This document shows, in pieces, positions 13,483 to 18,859 of a DNA stretch of 18,859 nt; position 1 is the stretch's first letter, and the number at the start of each line of letters is the position of its first letter. The position numbers were made by a program, and so were the translations under genes. The notes below the pieces were generated by a model, which was given only the letters and a program-made list of their open reading frames with translations, was not told the DNA's origin and made no database searches. Origin of the DNA: Elusimicrobiota bacterium (lineage in GTDB: Bacteria > Elusimicrobiota > Elusimicrobia > UBA1565 > UBA9628); assembly GCA_028869495.1 (NCBI GenBank), contig JAGWRY010000138.1:1-18859 (forward strand), read 5' to 3'.

Positions 13483-14729
13483 GTGCTGAGCGCGACCTCA
13501 GCGGCAGTGGCTTGCCCCGAGAGCAGTCGCGGCAGTAATAGGTCTCGGGTTCGGCGTAGCACATGTGCCTGTTGTTGCAGGACAGAAATTTCTTCAGCGA
13601 TGGGGGTGGTCACCGCGCTGAATCTGTCCAACAAGGGCTGAGACGGAATCAAGATTTCCGCATCCTCGAAGGTTTTCGCCGTCACTGCCGGGTATGCAGC
13701 ACCCGTAGCATGGTTTTCGAGGTATGCGACAAAATCGTCCGTGGTCGTCGCAGCATAGAGAAATGTAAACGGCACTTTGTCAGCCGTCAAAACGGCAAAG
13801 CCCGTTGAGGCGATTGTGGCCGGTCTCGGGTTAAGAATCATCGCGTGGGAACGGCGGTTAGGACGAACGCAGGACCAAAGAACGTCTCCATGCTGAACAA
13901 CCCGCCGAGCACGGCCAGGCGCATCAGCAAATGAGAAGGTCGTGATTGAATCGATGCGTCCCGGGCTCACCGAAGAGATGTCGATGTAATGCAATTCAGC
14001 GGGCGCGGTGCGCGGAGTCAACTGGGCTCGGTTCACTCGGGCGACGTCGGATATCTTCTGCACTGACCAACCCGGGGGAATCGGTCCAAGTCTTGAAGGG
14101 ACGGAGGACACCTTTTTGTGTCCTGCAAACCTGAACGCAACGAACCACTCTTGATAGAGGGCTCGGGCCATCTCCTCCAAAATCTCGATGCGCCTTAGGT
14201 TATTTTCGATCCGATCATCGTAGGCCGAAAGAATAGCGACAATGCGGCGCTGGACAGGTAGCGGCGGGACTCGGACGATGGCGCGCTTCAGGTCTTTCAA
14301 GACCACGCGAGGTATTGCGGCTCCACTTATAAACGTCCCCTTCAGGTAACTACGAGTGCTGGGAGCGTCGAGGTAGTAGTGGAGATAACCGGACTCAACC
14401 AGGGCTGGGTTCGGGCGCAAAATCGCAACCGAGGAAAGGAGGACAACCTCATCGTCTTGTCGCACTCGACACACGGTGTCGAGTGCAGTGGCGCCATCTT
14501 TGGCAATCAGGACATCTCCCTTTTGAGGTCGGCATCCTTGGCGCACAAGGATGTCGAAATCAACCTTCGGAATGAGTCGGCAGCCATCGAGCTTGATGCC
14601 AAAAGGAGTTAGATTTTTCACTGAAGCCATTGGCTTTCCATCGAGAACCGAAGGCGGGCTCTGGTGTGCACCATCGGTAATCTTGGCGCAAATGTCCTCC
14701 AACGCATACTCCTTCCAGGCGAGTTTCAT
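13479..14729 (-). CDS. hsdS: Type I restriction-modification specificity subunit
   Basis: This 416-residue protein has two target recognition domains (about residues 5-155 and 215-370). They are separated by a conserved helix (PPLPVQRRIVAILSAYDDRI, then ENNLRRIEILEEMARALYQEWF) and closed by a second helix (LLDRFSAVTTPIAEEISVLQ through RDLLLPRLLSG). Each domain reads half of a bipartite DNA target; the target cannot be predicted from sequence by eye. The base composition is visibly more AT-rich than the neighbours, which is common for exchanged specificity genes. It overlaps hsdM upstream and hsdR downstream by ATGA. No internal repeats or second hsdS cassette is seen, so there is no sign of specificity switching. 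Confidence 0.95.
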   Translation of the reverse strand: MKLAWKEYALEDICAKITDGAHQSPPSVLDGKPMASVKNLTPFGIKLDGCRLIPKVDFDILVRQGCRPQKGDVLIAKDGATALDTVCRVRQDDEVVLLSSVAILRPNPALVESGYLHYYLDAPSTRSYLKGTFISGAAIPRVVLKDLKRAIVRVPPLPVQRRIVAILSAYDDRIENNLRRIEILEEMARALYQEWFVAFRFAGHKKVSSVPSRLGPIPPGWSVQKISDVARVNRAQLTPRTAPAELHYIDISSVSPGRIDSITTFSFADAPGRARRVVQHGDVLWSCVRPNRRSHAMILNPRPATIASTGFAVLTADKVPFTFLYAATTTDDFVAYLENHATGAAYPAVTAKTFEDAEILIPSQPLLDRFSAVTTPIAEEISVLQQQAHVLRRTRDLLLPRLLSGQATAAEVALST

Positions 14730-16339
14730 TTATCTTCGAGAATTGCCGTTACGTTTCTGGCGATGACCTTTTCGAGATCATGGGCTTCGCCGGTCAACTT
14801 TTCCAACTCATCATTCAGGGCTACGAATTTCTCCTTGAAGTCCTCATCGCTAATCTCTTCGCCGGGAGCAACGCCGACGTAGCGACCTGGGTTGAGCGAC
14901 CAGTCCTGGGCTTCGATCTCCTTGATCGTCGCGGCCTTGCACAAGCCCAGCACGTCGCGGTAGGCCAGTTTCTTGCCGAAAACATCCTGGAGCTTGGCTT
15001 TCACGAGATTGCCGCCGAGCGTGTAGTCGGCGTCTTCGCCACGGTAGAGGCGCACGACGTTCGCCAGGAAGGAGACCTGCTCCGGCGGCCAGTCGCGGTG
15101 GGCGCGGTCGATCTGGCGGTAGACGTGGCGGGCGTCCAGGAAGAGGACTTTGTCGGCACGAGGCGTGTTTTTCTTGGCTCGATCCAAGAACCACAACGTG
15201 CAGGGCAAGGTCACCGTGTAGAACATGTTGGGGCCTACCGAGACCACGGCGTCGACGGCCTTGTCCTCGATCATCTTCTGGCGGATGTCCTGCTCGGTGG
15301 CGCGGGCATCGGACGCGGAGTTGGCCATGACGAAACCCGCGCGGCCCTTAGCGCTCAGCGCTGAATAGAAAAGCTGAATCCAAAGGTAGTTCGCGTTGTC
15401 AGTGCGAGGCAGACCGAAAGGAAATCGCCGACCAGGGCCGACGGCGGCGGCCAGGCGCTCCTTGTCTACGGCATTGACGTTGAACGGTGGGTTCGCAAGG
15501 ACGAAGTCGAACTTGCCGGTGGCATCGTGCAGGTCCTCGTAGTAAGAGATCGCTTTCTTGATGTCGCCTTCGAGGCCATGCACGGCCAAGTTCATGCGGC
15601 ACAGGGCGGTCGTCGCCTCGACCTTCTCCTGGCCGTGGATCGCCAGTTCGTCAGAGGGATTCTTCTTGTGCTCGGTGACAAAGCTCGCGCTCTGCACGAA
15701 CATGCCGCCGGAGCCGCAAGCCGGATCGAGGACGCGGCCGTGGTAGGGTTCGAGGACTTCGACCAGGAAGCGGACGATCGACGATGGGGTGAAGAACTCG
15801 CCGCCCTGCTGGCCTTCGGTCAGGGCGAACTCGGCGAGGAAATACTCGTAGATGCGGCCGAAGGCGTCGTAGTCGACACCGACGGGAATCTCGGAGACCA
15901 GCTTGAGCAGTTCCTTGAGCAGCGTGCCGTTGAAAATCTCGTAGGTCTTGGGTAGGACTCCGGCCAACTGCGTGTTGTATTTCTCGATGTCGCGCATGGC
16001 GTCGTTGACGGCCTTGCCCACGGCGCGGCCCTCGGGCAGGGACAGGAGGTGATCGAAGCGGGCACCAGGGGTCAGGTAGAGGACGCCGTCGGCGTGGTAG
16101 GCGCCGGGATCGTCAACCTTCGAGCCTTGGCGGCCACCGGCAGCCTTCTTCTCCAGCTTGGCCCGTAAGGCGGCGAAGCGGGCCTCGGCGAAGCGCAGGA
16201 AGATCAGGCCCAGGACCGGCTGGGAGTATTGCTGGGCGGTCAGGCCCGAGTTGGCGCGAAGTTGGTCGGCCGCCGCCCACAGGCGCTTCTCAAGTGTGTC
16301 GCTCTGGTCGTCTTTCTTGGGCGCAGCAATCCACTTCAT
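14726..16339 (-). CDS. hsdM: Type I DNA methyltransferase M subunit (N6-adenine)
   Basis: This 537-residue protein has the N-terminal HsdM helical domain (residues 10-140). The methylase domain carries GGEFFTP at 179-185, the S-adenosylmethionine motif DPACGSGGMF at 205-214 and the catalytic NPPF at 283-286, typical of gamma-class N6-adenine methylases. A C-terminal tail (about 490-537) is probably coiled and contacts HsdS. It is the first gene of hsdM-S-R, with a promoter at 16360-16389. The start ATG at 16339 has an AGG-containing site about 10 bases upstream. All key residues are intact. Confidence 0.97.
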   Translation of the reverse strand: MKWIAAPKKDDQSDTLEKRLWAAADQLRANSGLTAQQYSQPVLGLIFLRFAEARFAALRAKLEKKAAGGRQGSKVDDPGAYHADGVLYLTPGARFDHLLSLPEGRAVGKAVNDAMRDIEKYNTQLAGVLPKTYEIFNGTLLKELLKLVSEIPVGVDYDAFGRIYEYFLAEFALTEGQQGGEFFTPSSIVRFLVEVLEPYHGRVLDPACGSGGMFVQSASFVTEHKKNPSDELAIHGQEKVEATTALCRMNLAVHGLEGDIKKAISYYEDLHDATGKFDFVLANPPFNVNAVDKERLAAAVGPGRRFPFGLPRTDNANYLWIQLFYSALSAKGRAGFVMANSASDARATEQDIRQKMIEDKAVDAVVSVGPNMFYTVTLPCTLWFLDRAKKNTPRADKVLFLDARHVYRQIDRAHRDWPPEQVSFLANVVRLYRGEDADYTLGGNLVKAKLQDVFGKKLAYRDVLGLCKAATIKEIEAQDWSLNPGRYVGVAPGEEISDEDFKEKFVALNDELEKLTGEAHDLEKVIARNVTAILEDK

Positions 16340-16359
16340 GGTCTTTGGCCTCTTCGAGA

Positions 16360-16389
16360 ATTATTGCGTGGGAGTGAAAAACGGATCAA
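16360..16389 (-). promoter_or_regulatory. Candidate promoter of the hsdMSR operon
   Basis: On the minus strand, TTGATC (16389-16384) and AATAAT (16365-16360) are 18 bases apart, in the 46-base gap between the pta stop and hsdM. The -35 overlaps the pta stop codon. It gives the restriction operon its own promoter, although readthrough from pta is possible since no terminator is seen. Confidence 0.5.
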
Positions 16390-17420
16390 CCCCTCAACGC
16401 CGGATCGGACTGCAGCGCGGTCACGCAGGACATGTTCACGATGTCGTCCACCGACGCGCCGCGGGACAGGTCGTTGACGGGTTTGTTGAAGCCCTGGAGG
16501 ATGGGGCCGAGGGCTTCGGCGCCGGTCAGGCGCTGGACGAGCTTGTAGCCGATGTTGCCGGACTGAAGGTCGGGGAAGACCAGGACGTTGGCGCGGCCGG
16601 CGACCTGGGAGCCGGGGAATTTGCGCTGGCCGATCTCGGGGACGAGGGCGGCGTCGGCCTGCATCTCGCCGTCGATGGCCAGGTCGGGGGCCTTCTCCTT
16701 GGCGACGCGGACGGCCTCCTTCACGGCGTCGACGAGCTCGTGCTGGGTCGAGCCGTTGGTGGAGAAGGACAGGAAGGCGACGCGGGGGTCGATGCCGCAC
16801 AGGACCTTGGCCATGCGCGCCGAGGCGATGCCGATGGAGGCCAGCTTCACGGGCGTGGGGTCGATGTTGATGGCGCAGTCGGCCATGATCAGGACGCCGT
16901 TGTCCCCTTGGGTCTTCTGCGGGAAGATCATGATGAAGAAGCTGGAGATGGCGCGCACGCCGGGCGCGGGCTTGATGATCTGGAGGGCGGGGCGCACGGT
17001 GTCGGCGGTGGCGTGGGCGGCGCCGGACAGGAAGCCGTCGACGCGGTCGTTGTGGAGCATCATGACGCCGAAGACCATGGGGTCGGCGACCTGCTCCTTG
17101 GCCTGCGCCTCGTCGATGCCCTTGTGCTTTCTCAGCTCGTAGTACTGGGCGACGTACTCGGCGAACTTGGCGTCCTTCGCGGGGTCGACGATCTCGAGAC
17201 CGGCGATGTCGGCGCCGTGCTTGGCGGCCTCGGCCTTGGCCTTGGCCGGGTCGGCCAGCAGGATCGGCACGCACAGCCCTTCCTTCTTTAGGATGGCGGC
17301 GGCCAGGAGGGTGCGCTTCTCGTCGCCCTCGGGCAGGACGATGCGCTTCTTCAACGCGGCGGCCTTCCGGCGGATGTCGGCGACGATCGGCGAGAGCGGG
17401 GTCATGGTCGTGGAGGTCAT
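16386..17420 (-). CDS. pta: Phosphate acetyltransferase
   Basis: This 344-residue enzyme is of the short (single-domain) Pta class. Family marks are the N-terminal RIVLPEGDEKRTL (about residues 25-37), GFLSGAAHATADTVRPALQI, the middle MADCAINIDPTP and the C-terminal DLQSGNIGYKLVQRLTGAEA followed by GPILQGFNKPVNDLSRGAS. It converts acetyl-CoA and phosphate to acetyl phosphate. No acetate kinase gene is in view. The start is placed at the ATG at 17420. An open frame continues to 17630, but it runs through palindromes 7-9 and translates them as repeated LRSQ-type peptides, so it is not taken as coding. No strong ribosome site is seen. It is a housekeeping gene that lies between the restriction operon and the second ORF6N module. 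Confidence 0.95.
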   Translation of the reverse strand: MTSTTMTPLSPIVADIRRKAAALKKRIVLPEGDEKRTLLAAAILKKEGLCVPILLADPAKAKAEAAKHGADIAGLEIVDPAKDAKFAEYVAQYYELRKHKGIDEAQAKEQVADPMVFGVMMLHNDRVDGFLSGAAHATADTVRPALQIIKPAPGVRAISSFFIMIFPQKTQGDNGVLIMADCAINIDPTPVKLASIGIASARMAKVLCGIDPRVAFLSFSTNGSTQHELVDAVKEAVRVAKEKAPDLAIDGEMQADAALVPEIGQRKFPGSQVAGRANVLVFPDLQSGNIGYKLVQRLTGAEALGPILQGFNKPVNDLSRGASVDDIVNMSCVTALQSDPALRG

Positions 17421-17448
17421 GAGCCGAGGATAGCGAATTCTCGGAACT

Positions 17449-17475
17449 CTTGAAATGCCAAAATGGCATTTCAAG
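17449..17475. repeat. Palindrome 7 of the ORF6N-associated family
   Basis: Perfect 12-base arms (CTTGAAATGCCA) with a 3-base AAA centre, 28 bases upstream of the pta start. The minus strand reads LKCHFGISR. It directly abuts palindrome 8. Confidence 0.8.
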
Positions 17476-17502
17476 TTTGAGGTCGCAAACTGCGACCTCA
17501 AA
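17476..17502. repeat. Palindrome 8 of the ORF6N-associated family
   Basis: Perfect 12-base arms (TTTGAGGTCGCA) with a 3-base AAC centre, joined to palindrome 7 without a gap. The minus strand reads LRSQFATSN. Confidence 0.85.
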
Positions 17503-17517
17503 CGAGCCCGTGAAAAC

Positions 17518-17544
17518 TTTGAGATCACAATCTGTGACCTCAAA
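17518..17544. repeat. Palindrome 9 of the ORF6N-associated family
   Basis: Arms of 12 bases (TTTGAGATCACA) with one mismatch and a 3-base ATC centre. It is the member nearest the second ORF6N gene, 38 bases before its start. The minus strand reads LRSQIVISK. Confidence 0.8.
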
Positions 17545-17548
17545 ATCA

Positions 17549-17582
17549 GGAACAATTCCCGGGGTCCGATCGTAGGGTGGGG
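17549..17582 (+). promoter_or_regulatory. Conserved leader before the second ORF6N gene
   Basis: It carries GGAACAA, GGGTCCG, CGTAGGG and a G-run before the GTG at 17583, block for block like the leader at 9611-9646. The conservation outside the coding region shows that the module was copied with its 5' flank. Confidence 0.55.
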
Positions 17583-17972
17583 GTGAAAATCACCCGGATC
17601 GCTCCCCTGATCCATCTCATCCGCGGCCAACGCGTCATGCTGGACCGGGATTTGGCTTCTCTCTACGGAATTCCAACCAGAATCTTAAATGAAGCCGTAA
17701 AGCGCCATCGGAATCGCTTCCCGGACGATTTCATGTTCAAGCTGACTCCCGCGGAAACACGTGATTTGCGGTCACAATTTGTGACCGCAAGACCGGAAAT
17801 TTTGAGATCGCAATCTGCGATCTCAAAAAAGCTCAGTGGCGGACAGCGCTATTTGTCCAATGTCTTCACCGAGCAAGGCGTCGCCATGCTCTCCAGCATC
17901 CTCAACAGCGAGCGCGCCGTCGCGATCCACGACGTGCTGGCGGTCCTGCGGCGGCTGACGGAGGGCGGCTAG
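17583..17972 (+). CDS. ORF6N-domain protein, C-terminally truncated copy
   Basis: This 129-residue protein is collinear with the 9098-9613 product. Residues 1-60 align without gaps (RGQRVMLDRDLASLYGI, NRFPDDFMFKL). After LRSQFVTAR it carries an extra LRSQSAISK unit made by a second palindrome, then GGQRYLSNVFTEQGVAMLSSILNSERAVAI. The following 14 residues (HDVLAVLRRLTEGG) only partly resemble the first copy, and the coiled-coil tail is missing. The GTG at 17583 is preferred to the one at 17577 because it keeps the alignment. Its TAG shares the CTAG at 17969-17972 with the TAG of the convergent gene. It may be a degenerate copy or a minimal DNA-binding form. Confidence 0.75.
   Translation: MKITRIAPLIHLIRGQRVMLDRDLASLYGIPTRILNEAVKRHRNRFPDDFMFKLTPAETRDLRSQFVTARPEILRSQSAISKKLSGGQRYLSNVFTEQGVAMLSSILNSERAVAIHDVLAVLRRLTEGG
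17766..17790. repeat. Palindrome 10, inside the truncated ORF6N gene
   Basis: Perfect 12-base arms (TTGCGGTCACAA) with a single-base centre. It encodes LRSQFVTAR at residues 62-70, the same codons as palindrome 2 in the other copy. Confidence 0.85.
17800..17828. repeat. Palindrome 11, second in-frame copy in the truncated ORF6N gene
   Basis: Perfect 13-base arms (TTTTGAGATCGCA) with a 3-base ATC centre, 9 bases after palindrome 10. It encodes LRSQSAISK in the same frame and has no counterpart in the full-length copy. Confidence 0.85.
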
Positions 17973-18859
17973 CGCCAGCGCGCGAAGGCGCGGCCGACGC
18001 GGCCGCCCGCGTGCCAGAGGCCCGCGTTCGGGCCCAGCGGGACGTAGGCCTGCGCGCCGCGGGGAGAGGCCGCGGCGGCGCGCGCGTAGGAGTCGGGGCG
18101 GGCCAGGCGGTCGCCGGTCGCGGCGGCGACGTCGACGAAGAGGCCGCCGGTCTGGGTCAGCGAGAAGGCCTTGACCGCCCGGCGCGCCAGCTCGCGCGGC
18201 AGAGTCCCCCAATCGCCGGGCGCGTTCATCAGCCGGCCCGGGATCATGTCCAGGCCCGCGACGTGGGCCTGGCCGACCAGCGCCACCGCCTTGCCGCCGT
18301 CCGCCAGCGCGCCGGTCAGGAACTCCGCCATCGTCCGGTTGCGGCGGGTCAGGAAGACCTCGGCGACCGCCTCGTTGAAGCCGGGGACGTAGCCGCGCTG
18401 GGCGCGGTTCATCAGCTCGGTCGCGTCGCCCGCGAAGTCGCGCTCTGGGCGGCCGGTGTTGGCGGCGGCCAAGGACGCCGCCTGCTCGGCCCAGGCCTCC
18501 AGCGGCAGGCCCAGCGCCACGACGCGCACGCCGTTGTCGCGCGCCGCCTTGAAGAGGTTCGCGAAGGCCGCGATCCGGCGCGGCGAGAAGTCCAGCGCCG
18601 AGAAGGGCACCGCGTTCGCGCGGCCCGACACGTAGGCGTCGACGGCCGCCTGCTCCGGGCGCTTCAGGCCCTCGACGCCGACCACCGTGACGCCCGCCGC
18701 GGCCAGGCGCGGCAGCTGGCGGGCCAAGGTCTCGACCGAGGTCAGGCTGCCGTGGTTCTCCCCCATCAGCAGGACGTCGTGGTCGGACAGGATCTTCTCG
18801 ACGGGCACGTCCCAGGCGCGCGTCTCGGCCGCGATGCGCGCGGCGACGCGCGCCGACGA
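17969..18859 (-). CDS. TraB/ChaN-like GExH protein, N-terminus beyond the window
   Basis: The frame is open to the window edge, so the start is not visible; 17 in-frame residues precede the GTG at 18808. The visible 296 residues contain VLLMGENHGSLTSVETLARQ with the GExH motif, a second acidic motif VVGVEGLKRPEQAAVDAYV and, near the end, VALVGQAHVAGLDMIPGRL with the later conserved His. This pattern belongs to the superfamily joining TraB/PrgY, TIKI, ChaN heme-binding proteins and EreA-like esterases, several of which bind metal through these residues. The C-terminus is Gly/Arg-rich. The substrate is unknown. It converges with the truncated ORF6N gene, sharing a 4-base CTAG stop overlap. Confidence 0.7.
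   Translation of the reverse strand, partial: SSARVAARIAAETRAWDVPVEKILSDHDVLLMGENHGSLTSVETLARQLPRLAAAGVTVVGVEGLKRPEQAAVDAYVSGRANAVPFSALDFSPRRIAAFANLFKAARDNGVRVVALGLPLEAWAEQAASLAAANTGRPERDFAGDATELMNRAQRGYVPGFNEAVAEVFLTRRNRTMAEFLTGALADGGKAVALVGQAHVAGLDMIPGRLMNAPGDWGTLPRELARRAVKAFSLTQTGGLFVDVAAATGDRLARPDSYARAAAASPRGAQAYVPLGPNAGLWHAGGRVGRAFARWR

Noticed and set aside
13479..14729. Phase-variable hsdS
   Set aside because: There is a single specificity gene without internal inverted repeats, tandem repeats or a neighbouring invertase.
17421..17630. N-terminal extension of the phosphate acetyltransferase
   Set aside because: The Pta family starts near 17420. The extension only translates three palindromes and the ORF6N leader in antisense.

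Overview
The window is a high-GC bacterial chromosome segment with 19 protein genes supported at moderate or better confidence, nearly all on the minus strand. Long open shadow frames lie antisense to the real genes because of base composition. No rRNA, tRNA, CRISPR array or classical insertion sequence was found. The sequence alone does not fix the phylum. The GC content, an ECF sigma factor and a RcpC/CpaB-like exported protein suggest a Gram-negative, possibly an uncultured lineage such as Elusimicrobiota; this is a weak inference.

Layout. Positions 3-503 (+) are the 3' end of a glycine-rich membrane protein. Positions 508-4756 (-) hold an asymmetric heterodimeric ABC exporter and a carboxymuconolactone-decarboxylase-like protein. 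A leader of about 220 nt precedes the exporter and carries a strong promoter, an 8-codon ORF and a perfect 17-bp hairpin, which looks like an attenuator. Positions 4753-6833 (-) are a tightly packed operon: ECF sigma factor, membrane anti-sigma-like protein, exported RcpC/CpaB-like protein and NAD(P)H:FMN reductase, with a candidate autoregulated ECF promoter. Positions 6898-9081 (-) are a defence and stress patch: a HigBA-type toxin-antitoxin pair, a 58-residue Cys-rich membrane protein with a MarR regulator, and a VapBC pair. Several promoters of canonical 17-bp spacing are readable there, and two imply nearly leaderless mRNAs. Positions 9098-9884 hold an ORF6N-domain gene with a cluster of short palindromes upstream. 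Positions 9892-10260 encode a receiver domain lacking its phospho-acceptor Asp. Positions 10306-16389 (-) are a complete type I restriction-modification operon (hsdM-hsdS-hsdR, each junction an ATGA overlap). Positions 16386-17420 encode phosphate acetyltransferase. Positions 17449-17972 hold a second palindrome cluster and a second, truncated ORF6N gene on the plus strand. The window ends inside a TraB/ChaN-like protein gene.

The most unusual feature is a family of eleven clear short palindromes plus one decayed copy (arms 10-16 bp, mostly 1- or 3-base centre). They cluster upstream of both ORF6N genes and also occur in frame inside both genes, at the same codons. Most intergenic copies, read in one frame, spell the same peptide pattern, L-[RK]-x-[QH]-x-x-[TI]-x, as the copies inside the genes. 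A conserved leader of about 35 bp sits between palindrome and start codon of both genes, and a third, gene-less copy of leader plus palindrome lies at 7621-7686. This resembles a REP-type repeat family tied to an ORF6N DNA-binding gene, and it is the best candidate here for an undescribed system.
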